A DNA stretch of 64,000 nucleotides, taken from NCBI GenBank assembly GCA_965228775.1, contig OZ245840.1:4092001-4156000 (forward strand), in the 5' to 3' direction. This DNA comes from JANQMY01 sp965228775 (GTDB taxonomy: Bacteria > Pseudomonadota > Alphaproteobacteria > JANQMY01). Of this stretch, positions 34,921 to 42,929 are shown in pieces. The notes beneath the pieces are model-generated. The model worked only from the letters and a program-made list of their open reading frames with translations. It was not told where the DNA came from and did not search any database. The translations under genes and the position numbers were made by a program. Each line of letters starts with the position of its first letter. The first letter of the stretch is position 1.

Positions 34921-35604
34921 TTAAAACTCGAAGCCGATCCCGCCGCGCACCGCATGCAGGCCGATGCGTTGCACATCCAATCCGATATTGCCGCCCGCTG
35001 CCGTGTTGAACGACGCCACACCCGGCGCCCGTGTCCGGCTGTAGGTGTAGTTCACATCCATGAACAGGCCGGAGACAACATGCGCCCGTGCGCCCGTGGT
35101 CATCTGCCAGGCGAAATTCGTGGTTTCATTGTCGAACGGCGCGCCGCCCAGCAACGACACATTGTAATCCACCATGGCCGCGCCAATGCCGCCGCCCCAA
35201 TAAGGCCGAATGGGGAAATCCCCCACATCCATATCGTACAGCAGATTGGCCATCAGCAGCAGAATGTCGGTGTCGGTTCCGGCGGCGCCGAAGCCCGTGC
35301 GTTCCGCGCTGTGAAAAATGCCTTCCGCTTCAATGCGGAACCCTTCGGAGAGGACCACACCCAGCTGTCCGCCATAATTGACCGACTCATCATGATCCAG
35401 TGTGATCGGTGTGTTCGCCGCAGGCGTGAAGGAAACGGCGTCTTGGTCCGGCAGCAACGCGATGCCGCTTTCGCCCTGCACGTAAAAGCCGCGCACGACG
35501 CCTTCGTCATCGAATAAGGGGCCCGACAAAGCGGGGCTCGAAACCGCTGAGAGCCCGCAGATCACCGCCGCCGCAACCCCCGTCATAAAGGCAATGCATT
35601 TCAT
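34921..35604 (-). CDS. outer-membrane beta-barrel protein
   Basis: 227 aa. The signal peptide is residues 1-27 (FMTGVAAAVICGLSAV then SSPALSG). The mature part alternates hydrophobic and polar residues: GFYVQGESGIALL, VNYGGQLGVVLSEGFRIEAEG, IRPYWGGGIGAAMVDYN and LFMDVNYTYSRT. It ends in Phe (GGIGFEF), the usual C-terminal signal for BAM insertion. Size and pattern suggest an 8-stranded barrel of the Omp25/OmpW/opacity class. It may be structural or bind host or surface ligands; no specific function is claimed. Confidence 0.85.
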   Translation of the reverse strand: MKCIAFMTGVAAAVICGLSAVSSPALSGPLFDDEGVVRGFYVQGESGIALLPDQDAVSFTPAANTPITLDHDESVNYGGQLGVVLSEGFRIEAEGIFHSAERTGFGAAGTDTDILLLMANLLYDMDVGDFPIRPYWGGGIGAAMVDYNVSLLGGAPFDNETTNFAWQMTTGARAHVVSGLFMDVNYTYSRTRAPGVASFNTAAGGNIGLDVQRIGLHAVRGGIGFEF

Positions 35605-35727
35605 CCCGAGACCTCCGTCTGTCCCTCTAACCGTCCGCCGTCAGAATCATGAGACACATGATATAACGGGCAGGTGACAGATGTCAGCTTGGGGTTAACA
35701 AAATGTTGCGCTGCATATTGGCTAAGC
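35605..35727. other. promoter region of the barrel gene
   Basis: First part of the 408-bp gene-free stretch 35605-36012. It precedes the minus-strand barrel gene and should hold its promoter. I see no repeat before 35728; the rest of the stretch is filled by the repeats listed next. Confidence 0.5.
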
Positions 35728-35867
35728 CTTCCCACGCCCCCTCCCAACCACCCGACTTCGTTTTTGGTCGCGTTTCCGGACGGCGAACCGGCGGCCACTT
35801 CGCCTGGAAACGCTCCAAGGTACCCTGGAGGTGGTTGGCCAATGTCAGATACTGGGGGAGTGGGCAG
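35728..35867. repeat. long-arm hairpin repeat, copy B, carrying a nested palindrome
   Basis: Left arm CCTTCCCACGCCCCCTCCC and AACCACC (35728-35752). The right arm is GGTGGTTGG (about 35830) and, after 15 unpaired nt, GGGGGAGTGGGCAGG (35853-35867). The loop that is only 15-17 nt in copies A and D is here enlarged to more than 70 nt by the GCGTTTCC palindrome at 35770-35813. It lies between two minus-strand genes. Confidence 0.8.
35770..35813. repeat. GCGTTTCC...GGAAACGC palindromic repeat, copy 2
   Basis: 44 bp with arms GCGTTTCC and GGAAACGC. Read on the minus strand it gives GCGTTTCCAGGCGAAG... and ...TTCGCCGTCCGGAAACGC, the same order as copies 1, 3 and 4. It sits inside the loop of hairpin copy B. 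Confidence 0.88.
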
Positions 35868-35914
35868 GTGATGCGACCAAAAAAATGGACGGCGGCCTCT
35901 TTTTTCTTCCGCTC

Positions 35915-35983
35915 ATTCCTGCGTACGCAGGAATCTCACGCAATCTAATCAGAGGTCCCGGTTCGCGAAAACGCGACCGGGAC
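35915..35983. repeat. two short palindromes before the membrane-protein gene end
   Basis: ATTCCTGCGTACGCAGGAAT (35915-35934) is a perfect 20-bp palindrome of the type widely dispersed in proteobacteria. GTCCCGGT (35955-35962) and ACCGGGAC (35976-35983) form a second hairpin with inner CGCG pairs. No T-run follows on either strand, so neither looks like a terminator. Confidence 0.75.
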
Positions 35984-36012
35984 GAGCGGTCGGGGGAGGG
36001 CTTAGCGGTCAA

Positions 36013-37086
36013 TCAGACGGCTTCCGCCGCAATCGCGCCAATACGGCCCAGCGCTTCTTCGGCAGCTTTTTGAACCGTCCGTGTGGGGTCGTTTTTGGCC
36101 TCGCGGATAAGCGCGATCACCTCCCGGTTGGCCACGAAAGACAATCCCACCACGGCCCATTTGCGCACATAGGCGGCTTCATCATCGCCATGATACAGGG
36201 CGGTCAGCAGCTTGCGGGCCCGGCGTTTGCGCAACCGCCCCGCGAGCAGGCCATTGGAACGGCCCGCCATAAAGCCCACCAACAGGGCCAGGTTGGCCAC
36301 GGCCGCATTGCGGTTCGCGAAATTGCTTTTGGCAGGGTCGGACAGGTTTTCGGTGCGGCTTGCCACGGCACCGAACAGGCTCGGGCCCAGCACCAAGGCA
36401 TGATGATAGACGCCGAATTCAGCCGCGTTGAGGGCGAGGCGCCGGTCTTGCTCGATGAAGCTGAAGGCGCGGCGCAGGCCCCCGATCAGGATCACCCCGA
36501 TGATAAAGCGGTTGATGGCGATCAGCGGGTCGCCCCAAGGGCCACTGGCCACCAGGCCCGCCGTGGTCGCGGCCGGGCTGTCCAGCGACGATGTGGTCGC
36601 TTGAAAGACATTCAGTATATGGATGATCTCCGCGCCGATCGCCACCAGCCATGGCAATACGGTGGTGTTATCCAGGTGCAAGGTGTCCGCCGCGAAGCGC
36701 GCCACCGGCGGGGCGATGTCCAGCGCGCCATAGCTTGCGGCCACATGCATGGCGATCGCCGCCATGGAAATGAGCAGAAAGGCGGCAATGCCCATCGGGC
36801 TCAGGGGCGAGGGCTTTTGCCGCCACAGGCGCGCGATCACCTTGTTGTTCTTAGCGGCGGCATCGTTCTCATCCGTATCCAGATAGATCCACAGCCGCTT
36901 CTGGCGCAACAGCAGCCCGCGCGTGTTGATGTAATCCGCCACCAGCAGGCACAGCCCCGCAAAGGTCAACAGGAAGAAAGCAAGGGCCGCATACAGGCCC
37001 AGCGGCGCGGGCAGCACCAAGGCCGCCGCTAGCAGGCCGCCATAAACGCCCGCCATGAGAATTTGAAACGCAATCCTCACGCTCAC
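36013..37086 (-). CDS. uncharacterised multi-pass membrane protein with a HEAT-like C-terminus
   Basis: 357 aa from a GTG at 37086 with AAGG about 10 nt upstream. Hydrophobic helices are near residues 8-28, 32-52, 98-120, 145-165 and 190-210. The C-terminal 60 residues (YVRKWAVVGLSFVANREVIALI and DPTRTVQKAAEEALGRIGAI) look like one or two HEAT/PBS-lyase-type helical repeats. I do not recognise a family. A decayed copy of its first 13 codons plus upstream DNA lies at 37728-37796, beyond the repeat cluster. Nothing in context gives its job. Confidence 0.75.
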   Translation of the reverse strand: MSVRIAFQILMAGVYGGLLAAALVLPAPLGLYAALAFFLLTFAGLCLLVADYINTRGLLLRQKRLWIYLDTDENDAAAKNNKVIARLWRQKPSPLSPMGIAAFLLISMAAIAMHVAASYGALDIAPPVARFAADTLHLDNTTVLPWLVAIGAEIIHILNVFQATTSSLDSPAATTAGLVASGPWGDPLIAINRFIIGVILIGGLRRAFSFIEQDRRLALNAAEFGVYHHALVLGPSLFGAVASRTENLSDPAKSNFANRNAAVANLALLVGFMAGRSNGLLAGRLRKRRARKLLTALYHGDDEAAYVRKWAVVGLSFVANREVIALIREAKNDPTRTVQKAAEEALGRIGAIAAEAV

Positions 37087-37122
37087 TCGTGAAACCTTTT
37101 GTTAACCGACCAGCACGCGCTC

Positions 37123-37165
37123 GCGTTTCCAGGAAAAGTGTAAGCGGTTTTCCGTCCGGAAACGC
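37123..37165. repeat. GCGTTTCC...GGAAACGC palindromic repeat, copy 3
   Basis: 43 bp, arms GCGTTTCC (37123-37130) and GGAAACGC (37158-37165), extendable to CTCGCG/CGCGAG. The inner part GGAAAAGTG...GGTTTTCC also pairs. It sits just upstream of the 36013-37086 gene start. Confidence 0.88.
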
Positions 37166-37727
37166 GAGAACAAAAAAGCACGCTTCTTTCATAGCGTTCC
37201 GGCGTTAAGGCGGCGTAAGTGTGGTGTTTTGTTTGAGGCGCACCCCCCTCCTAATCTCCCCCCATCTAGGGGGAGGAATCACGCTGCGTGCCGCTTTCCC
37301 CTGACCGTCATCCCGGACGCGGTGCGGCATGAAATGACGCGCTGCAGATCCGGGATCCATATCCCCAGCGCTCAAAAACTGGCTTCGGTGGTTATGGATC
37401 CCGCATCAAGTGCGGGATCACGCGTGAGGAAGAGGCAGCGCCTGACCCCTCCGCGCCGGGTCTGGGGTCGCCACCCTAGACCCGGCGTCCCATCATCCGG
37501 GACACTGCAAACATAGAGAAGTTCAAACAGACAATTACCCGGCAAGCCGATCTTGATCGGCGCGTCCGGGTAATCCAGACGTGAGGTATTGATCTTTAGA
37601 GAGGCATACCTGGATCCCCCGGACTTACTATTGCGCGCCGAGGGGTGACGTCGGGCTAAACGACACTGCCTTGCCGTCCGCTCGGTCGGCACCCCAGACT
37701 TGTTTTGGAGGCCGCCCGGATCGGTAA
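37166..37727. repeat. cluster of dispersed intergenic palindromes
   Basis: Main part of the 944-bp gene-free stretch 37087-38030. It holds a CCCCATCTAGGGGG unit (37240-37281), a GTCATCCCGGACGCGGTG unit (about 37308-37375) with its inverse ATGGATCCCGCATCAAGTGC, a hairpin CGCCGGGTCT/AGACCCGGCG (37454-37463, 37478-37487) and a hairpin ATTACCCGG/CCGGGTAAT (37534-37542, 37566-37574). No gene or transposase is seen. Words like GTCATCCCGGA are common intergenic repeats in alphaproteobacteria. Confidence 0.75.
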
Positions 37728-37796
37728 TCATTGCAACATTAAAACCGCAACTTGAAACGCGATCCTCATGCTAACTAATGGAGCTAATTATTAACC
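37728..37796 (-). pseudogene. 5-prime remnant of a second copy of the 36013-37086 membrane gene
   Basis: On the minus strand an ATG at 37769 starts MRIAFQVAVLMLQ and stops at 37728, resembling the start of the neighbour (MSVRIAFQILMAG). The plus-strand blocks 37063-37107 and 37752-37796 align without gaps and agree at 34 of 45 positions by my count. The similarity runs across the start codon into the leader, so it is a duplicated gene beginning cut off by the repeat cluster. Confidence 0.65.
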
Positions 37797-38030
37797 AACA
37801 GTGCATCGTTAAAGACCTTGTCTGTAAACCTGTCGCATCCACGCGACATTGGCCGCATAGGAAACCTGACTTTTGAAGTCATTTTTGGGATATGCTGGCA
37901 CCAACAATTCTGTGGAGGCATCGAATATTCCGTTCTTGATGAAACGTTTGGATTCAGAATTCAAGTGTCGGATCAAGTATCGTTTTTCTTTGGGACAGTC
38001 TGCGCTGACGTGGCATGCTAGAAGACAGAA
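37797..38030. other. AT-richer spacer before the coiled-coil membrane gene
   Basis: Composition shifts here towards the AT-rich gene that follows. Short open frames exist (for example 37818-38021) but lack ribosome-binding sites and family features. It is probably the downstream border of acquired DNA. Confidence 0.4.
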
Positions 38031-39611
38031 TCAAATCGCTTTGTCGATAGCGTCTTGGGCGCGTTTTCCCTGCTCTCCCAATTGAGTAAACAAGGCCCGC
38101 TCACTAAAACCAACTCCAATACTTGCTACATAGAAAATGGGATCTTCGAATGTGATACCGGCTGAGTTTGATACAAGAAAAAAAATGATTGCGGCAACGC
38201 CGCCAGATAAAGGCCTGACAAACGTGATATCAACGCTTGGAATTCGAAAAGACTGCGCAATATCTGGCTCCAGCCTGGGGCGCCAGATTGCACTCAATGA
38301 TCCACCTAGTATACCGCCAAAGACAGCTAAGATCAGTGATGGCGGCAGTTCCTTGTCTTTATCTTCGCCAACTCTTGTGTTTGATCGATCGTTGATCTGT
38401 TCCGACTTTGGATTAGAGCTTTCAGAAGGAGAAACTAGTTCTGAAGGGCTAATATTGTTTGCCGCGTGAGCATTAGCCGAAGGTTGTGAGTGACTTTCCG
38501 TGCCGCCTATTGCCTCCCAATCTTGCAAGAAACCATGGGTTGATGGATGACTATTCTTTAGTCCCGTCGCTTTGGGTGACGCAACAATACTTGTCGCCGG
38601 GATGGTATTTTTGAGGGGGCGATCTGGGACATAAACAAGTGATTGAGAGCAAATAAAGGGAATGGAACAGTTCGAAGTTTTTGCCAAGCCGCCTAAGTAT
38701 TCGGGATGGAGGAAAAGCAAGATTATGAGAAAAGGTATTGCGGTGCCAACAGCCCACCAGAAATAGACGCGAACGTTACGAGCCACTACAAAGTTACTCC
38801 AAAGATTTTCAATGTTGCCCCGACTATTTTGAACGTAGTCGTTTGCGAGCATTGCTCGAACAATCTCCGTAATCTGAATAAATTCGACAATATGGTCCTC
38901 ATTGTTGCGAATTCCTTTCGCACGCTCGATCAGGTGATCAACATACTGAACGTTCGAAAGCGTACTTTGATCTTTTTGTGTGGGTGTTTCGTTTTCTAGA
39001 TTAGGATTTGTCGTGGATTGGTTGGAATTCTGTCCGGTTGAGGCAGGCTTAGCACGATCGACTCTCTGTTTGATTTTTCTCCAGTACGCCAGAAGTGTTT
39101 CAAAACTCATCAACCTGAGAAAATTCTTGTTTGTGTGGTACAGTATTTGCCAAACGAAAACATCAGACCTCTGATCTCTTTCATGGTATGCTGTTGCTTC
39201 ATTCAGTAGAGTTTGACTTAGTTCTATTATTTTCTCTTTCTCGGAGATGCTAGTCAGCTGAGCCTTCCTTTGATTAATCTTGTTGGTGAGCTGTAATCTG
39301 GAGCTAAAGTAGAAATCTGCGTCCGTTCTTTCTTCTGTCGCTCCCACCTCTTTTTGATAGTCCTCTCCATCATCGTCCTCAACGACCTCTTCCTCTTTTG
39401 AGGGAGCAGAATCCTCAATAGGTGCCAAAAGTTGGTCTTTGCGTCTCTCTAGTTCCGCTAGTTGTTTTGTAAGTTCACTAAGGCGGTTTATTGCGTAGTC
39501 TTTTTCGAGCGAGATTTCTTCTTTGTAAGCTTCTAGCTCGGTTGCACTGCGCCTGAATTCGAACTGGAAATTCTGACTAGTTCCTGGACTCGACACGATC
39601 TCGCCTCCCAA
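38031..39611 (-). CDS. large uncharacterised coiled-coil membrane protein, AT-rich and probably acquired
   Basis: 526 aa. Residues 20-70 and 100-135 are Glu/Lys/Leu-rich with heptad character (ELEAYKEEISLEKDYAINRL), a likely coiled coil, with an acidic linker EEEVVEDDDGEDY between. One membrane helix is near 285-303 (VYFWWAVGTAIPFLIILLFL). A Ser/Asn/Pro-rich low-complexity linker (340-430) is followed by two or three C-terminal helices (LILAVFGGILGGSLSAIW, PLSGGVAAIIFFLVSN, IFYVASIGVGFSERAL). The closing GFSER pattern is one I associate with membrane anchors of uncharacterised bacterial systems. Base composition and codon use are clearly more AT-rich than in the neighbours. Function unknown. 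Confidence 0.75.
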   Translation of the reverse strand: MGGEIVSSPGTSQNFQFEFRRSATELEAYKEEISLEKDYAINRLSELTKQLAELERRKDQLLAPIEDSAPSKEEEVVEDDDGEDYQKEVGATEERTDADFYFSSRLQLTNKINQRKAQLTSISEKEKIIELSQTLLNEATAYHERDQRSDVFVWQILYHTNKNFLRLMSFETLLAYWRKIKQRVDRAKPASTGQNSNQSTTNPNLENETPTQKDQSTLSNVQYVDHLIERAKGIRNNEDHIVEFIQITEIVRAMLANDYVQNSRGNIENLWSNFVVARNVRVYFWWAVGTAIPFLIILLFLHPEYLGGLAKTSNCSIPFICSQSLVYVPDRPLKNTIPATSIVASPKATGLKNSHPSTHGFLQDWEAIGGTESHSQPSANAHAANNISPSELVSPSESSNPKSEQINDRSNTRVGEDKDKELPPSLILAVFGGILGGSLSAIWRPRLEPDIAQSFRIPSVDITFVRPLSGGVAAIIFFLVSNSAGITFEDPIFYVASIGVGFSERALFTQLGEQGKRAQDAIDKAI

Positions 39612-39749
39612 AGCGTCTCTCGATGATGTTGCTTACGCTTAGGCAAATGCACTCAATAGTAGCTTCATCAAATAAAACGACTATGGCGCGCAAGATTTTG
39701 TTTATCAACGGTAATTATTGCGGCATTTCTCTAGATACTACTCTAGACT

Positions 39750-42083
39750 TCAAACCCCCTTCCGTTTCCTCGGCGGTTTGCCGCGATAGGCGCGGGTGCC
39801 GGGGCGGCCGGCGGAAGAGCGGCCCTTCGGCTTTCCAGAAGCTTTCGGCTTGCCGGGCTGGGCATCGGGGCCTTTGCCCGCCGCCATTTCCACTGAAGAC
39901 TGCCGCGCGAATGGGTCGTCGGCCACGGCCAATTGCGTTTCCTGGAGGCGCTTGATTTCGTCGCGCAGGCGCGCCGCTTCCTCGAATTCCAAATCGGCGG
40001 CCGCATCGCGCATGCGCTTTTCCATATCCGCAATGTGTTGGTCCAGATTGTGGCCGATGAGTGCCTTGCCGTCTTCCTCGCCCGTCTCGACGATCACATG
40101 ATCGCCTTCATAGACGCTTTCGAGAATGTCATCGATATTCTTGCGCACGCTTTCGGGCGTAATGCCATGTTCCTTGTTATAGGCTTCCTGTTTCGCCCGC
40201 CTGCGGTCGGTTTCGGCAATGGCGTTTTCCATGCTCTGGGTCATGTGATCCGCATAAAGAATAACGCGGCCGTCCACATTCCGCGCGGCGCGGCCGATGG
40301 TCTGCACCAGCGACGTTTCCGAGCGCAGGAAACCTTCCTTATCCGCATCCAGAATGGCGACCAGCGCGCATTCGGGAATGTCCAAACCCTCGCGCAGCAG
40401 GTTGATGCCGATCAGCACATCGAACGCGCCCAGGCGCAGATCGCGAATAATCTCAATCCGCTCCAGCGTGTCGATGTCCGAATGCATGTAGCGCACGCGC
40501 ACGCCCTGATCGTGCATGTACTCCGTCAGATCCTCGGCCATGCGTTTCGTCAGGGTGGTGACTAGCACGCGCTCGCCGCGCCCGGCACATTCCTTACATT
40601 CGGCGATGAGGTCATCCACTTGGGTGTCCACCGGGCGGATGATCACATCCGGGTCCGTCAGCCCCGTGGGCCGGATCACTTGTTCCACGAACACGCCGCC
40701 GGTGCGCTCCAGCTCCCACGGGCCTGGCGTGGCGGACACATAGACTGTGTCGGGACGCATAATGTCCCATTCCTCGAATTTCAGGGGCCGGTTGTCCACG
40801 CAAGAGGGCAGGCGGAAGCCATATTCCGCCAGGGTCGATTTGCGCCGGTAGTCGCCCCGGAACATGCCGCCCAACTGGGGAATGGTTACATGGCTTTCGT
40901 CCACGAAGACGATGGCGTCGTCGGGCAGATATTCGAATAGGGTGGGCGGCGGCTCGCCCGGATTGCGCCCGGTGAGATAGCGGGAATAGTTCTCGATGCC
41001 CGCGCACGAGCCGGTCGCTTCCATCATCTCCAGATCGAATTGGGTGCGCTGTTCCAACCGCTGGGCTTCCAGCAATTTGTTCTGGGCCGTCAACTCTTCC
41101 AGCCGGACCTTCAGGTCGGTTTTGATCTGCCGCGCCGCCTGCTGCAGGGTCGGGCGGGGCGTCACATAGTGGCTGTTGGCGTAGACCTTCACCACCTCCA
41201 ATTCGTCCGTCTTCTGACCGGTCAGCGGATCGAATTCGTGAATATGTTCCACCTCGTCGCCGAACAGCGACACGCGCCAGGCCCGGTCTTCATAGTGCAC
41301 CGGGAAGATCTCCACCACATCGCCGCGCACCCGGAAGGTGCCGCGCTGAAACGCCTGGTCGTTGCGCCGGTATTGCAGGGCCACCAGATCCGCCAGCAAT
41401 TGGGTGCGGTCATAGCTTTCGCCCTGTTTGATCTGGAACGTCATGGCGGAATAGGTCTCCACCGAGCCGATACCGTAGATGCAGGAGACACTGGCGACGA
41501 TCACCACATCGTCCCGCTCCAGCAGGGCGCGCGTGGCCGAGTGGCGCATGCGGTCGATCTGCTCGTTGATCGAGCTTTCCTTTTCGATATATGTGTCCGT
41601 ACGCGGAATATAGGCTTCCGGCATGTAGTAATCGTAATAGGACACGAAATATTCGACGGCGTTTTCCGGGAAGAAGTTCTTCATCTCCCCATAAAGCTGG
41701 GCGGCGAGCGTTTTGTTCGGCGCCAGCACCAGGGCGGGGCGCTGCAACTGCTCGATCACCTTGGCCATGGTGAAGGTCTTGCCTGACCCGGTGACCCCCA
41801 ACAGCACTTGGTTGCGTTCGCGCTCCTTCAGCGCTACCGTCAGTTCCTCAATAGCTTGAGGCTGGTCACCGGAAGGCGTGAATTCCGAGACAAAGTCGAG
41901 GCTGACGCCGCCTTCGGTTTTCTCCGGCCGGGCGGGTTTGTAGGGCACGAAATTCGCCGCCGGCGCTTCCGCAAAGCCCGGATCGGCAGACGGATGGGCT
42001 GTCTCGAACACGCGGTCCGGCAAGGTTTCGGGAGCAAGCGACTTTTTCTTAGACGCCTTCGATTTTTTCACGGTTTTGGCCAT
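39750..42083 (-). CDS. uvrB: excinuclease ABC subunit UvrB
   Basis: 777 aa if the ATG at 42083 is used. In-frame ATGs at 42110 and 42134 would add 9 or 17 residues, and none has a clear ribosome-binding site. The start at 42197 lies in a hairpin repeat and is rejected. Walker A is GVTGSGKTFTMAK, the beta-hairpin region VEYFVSYYDYYMPEAYIP, the Walker B DESH is present, and helicase motif VI is QTIGRAARN. The UVR domain (DLEFEEAARLRDEIKRL) binds UvrC. UvrB verifies DNA damage handed over by UvrA. N- and C-terminal basic extensions are usual in alphaproteobacteria. Confidence 0.97.
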   Translation of the reverse strand: MAKTVKKSKASKKKSLAPETLPDRVFETAHPSADPGFAEAPAANFVPYKPARPEKTEGGVSLDFVSEFTPSGDQPQAIEELTVALKERERNQVLLGVTGSGKTFTMAKVIEQLQRPALVLAPNKTLAAQLYGEMKNFFPENAVEYFVSYYDYYMPEAYIPRTDTYIEKESSINEQIDRMRHSATRALLERDDVVIVASVSCIYGIGSVETYSAMTFQIKQGESYDRTQLLADLVALQYRRNDQAFQRGTFRVRGDVVEIFPVHYEDRAWRVSLFGDEVEHIHEFDPLTGQKTDELEVVKVYANSHYVTPRPTLQQAARQIKTDLKVRLEELTAQNKLLEAQRLEQRTQFDLEMMEATGSCAGIENYSRYLTGRNPGEPPPTLFEYLPDDAIVFVDESHVTIPQLGGMFRGDYRRKSTLAEYGFRLPSCVDNRPLKFEEWDIMRPDTVYVSATPGPWELERTGGVFVEQVIRPTGLTDPDVIIRPVDTQVDDLIAECKECAGRGERVLVTTLTKRMAEDLTEYMHDQGVRVRYMHSDIDTLERIEIIRDLRLGAFDVLIGINLLREGLDIPECALVAILDADKEGFLRSETSLVQTIGRAARNVDGRVILYADHMTQSMENAIAETDRRRAKQEAYNKEHGITPESVRKNIDDILESVYEGDHVIVETGEEDGKALIGHNLDQHIADMEKRMRDAAADLEFEEAARLRDEIKRLQETQLAVADDPFARQSSVEMAAGKGPDAQPGKPKASGKPKGRSSAGRPGTRAYRGKPPRKRKGV

Positions 42084-42176
42084 GCCTGAGAGTTTGGGTA
42101 TTCGTGCCATCAGGTCAAGAGGCGCCCCTGACATCTGCTGACTCTTTTTGTCTTTGGTTGGTTCTAGGTCTGGCCA

Positions 42177-42328
42177 CCCGCTCCTCCTCTCAACCACCCG
42201 GATACGATACCCGTAAGCGTTTCCAGGCGAAGCGGACTTCCGGCTCGCCGTCCGGAAAGGCGATAAAGAAAAGGTGCGACTATTTCGAAAGAAATAGATC
42301 GCACTGGGTGGTTGAGAGGAGGAGCGGG
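42177..42328. repeat. long-arm hairpin repeat, copy C, with perfect 23-bp arms and two nested palindromes
   Basis: The left arm 42177-42199 (CCCGCTCCTCCTCTC then AACCACCC) and the right arm 42306-42328 are exact complements. The 106-nt interior holds the GCGTTTCC palindrome (42217-42262) and a second hairpin GTGCGACTATTTC/GAAATAGATCGCAC (about 42273-42304). Compared with copy D, C-to-T changes in one arm are matched by G-to-A in the other. It is in the upstream region of uvrB. Confidence 0.88.
42217..42262. repeat. GCGTTTCC palindromic repeat, copy 4
   Basis: 46 bp: GCGTTTCCAGGCGAAGCGG ... GGCTCGCCGTCCGGAAAGGC. The right arm has one change from GGAAACGC. It is located within the loop of hairpin copy C, like copy 2 inside copy B. 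Confidence 0.85.
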
Positions 42329-42377
42329 ATGGCTTAGCTCGCCAACGACAATCAGGCCGGTGGTGTCACCCAAATTT

Positions 42378-42477
42378 TCACCCTCCCCTAACCCCTCCCA
42401 TCAAGGGAGGGGGATACCGTTTAGCCAGACCACAGCGCGGTCCCTCCCCCTTGATGGGGGAGGCTAGGTGGGGGTGA
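42378..42477. repeat. double-hairpin repeat of the CCTCCCATCAAGGGAGG class
   Basis: Two 37-nt arms (42378-42414 and 42441-42477) are imperfect complements of each other, from TCACCCTCC to GGGGGTGA. Each arm also contains its own small hairpin around CATCAAGGG or TTGATGG. Similar sequence occurs at 37240-37281. It lies between the uvrB leader and a DUF559 gene. Confidence 0.85.
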
Positions 42478-42496
42478 CTTGTGCTACTATCCGCTA

Positions 42497-42838
42497 ATGC
42501 CCAATGCACACGTCAAACGTCTTCGCGTAAATATGACCAACGCCGAGCGGACGCTTTGGCAGCGGATACGAAATCGCCAACTCAGCGGCGCTTACTTTCG
42601 GCGGCAGGCGCCTGTTGGACGATATGTTTTGGACTTTGTTTGCCATGATGCCCGCATTGTAATTGAAGTCGATGGGGGCCAACACAATACTGACAAAGGC
42701 CGGTCCGCAGATCAGACGCGCGATGAGTGGTTACGGGGGCAAGGGTACAAAGTACTTCGATTCTGGAACAATGACGTTTTGGGGAATACGGATGGTGTAA
42801 TCGCGGAGATACTTGAGCAGCTCAGCCCACCATCGTGA
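42497..42838 (+). CDS. DUF559 endonuclease-like protein
   Basis: 113 aa from the ATG at 42497. The restriction-endonuclease-like core is clear: an N-terminal RLRVNMTNAERTLWQRIRN, then FRRQAPVGRYVLDFVCHDARIVIEVDGGQH (the D...E-x-D metal motif) and the helix KVLRFWNNDVLGNTDGVIAEI. DUF559 proteins are related to Vsr/MutH-type nucleases. Their cellular role is generally unknown, and they often stand alone in repeat-rich parts of alphaproteobacterial genomes, as here. There is no ribosome-binding site of note and no operon partner. Confidence 0.85.
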   Translation: MPNAHVKRLRVNMTNAERTLWQRIRNRQLSGAYFRRQAPVGRYVLDFVCHDARIVIEVDGGQHNTDKGRSADQTRDEWLRGQGYKVLRFWNNDVLGNTDGVIAEILEQLSPPS

Positions 42839-42860
42839 CGGACACAACCAAACACCCCCA

Positions 42861-42908
42861 CCCGGCGCTTTGCGCCGACCCCGGAGCAAGTCCGGGGATG
42901 ACGCCGGG
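42861..42908. repeat. CCCGGCG...CGCCGGG nested hairpin repeat
   Basis: Outer arms CCCGGCG (42861-42867) and CGCCGGG (42902-42908) enclose an inner hairpin CCCCGGA-GCAAG-TCCGGGG (42879-42897). This is of the same CCGGAGCAAGTCCGG class as parts of the 37.3-37.7 kb cluster. Confidence 0.8.
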
Positions 42909-42929
42909 AGTGTACGGCCAATGGTTCGC

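Noticed and set aside
35955..35983. Hairpin considered as terminator of the 36013-37086 gene
   Set aside because: No T-run follows it on the minus strand.
37087..38030. Repeat cluster considered as CRISPR array or insertion sequence
   Set aside because: No regularly spaced direct repeats and no transposase frame; the units are unrelated palindromes.
42084..42197. Extension of uvrB to a GTG at 42197
   Set aside because: The first codons lie in the right-hand complement of hairpin copy C, and the added residues are not conserved-looking; internal ATGs are more likely.
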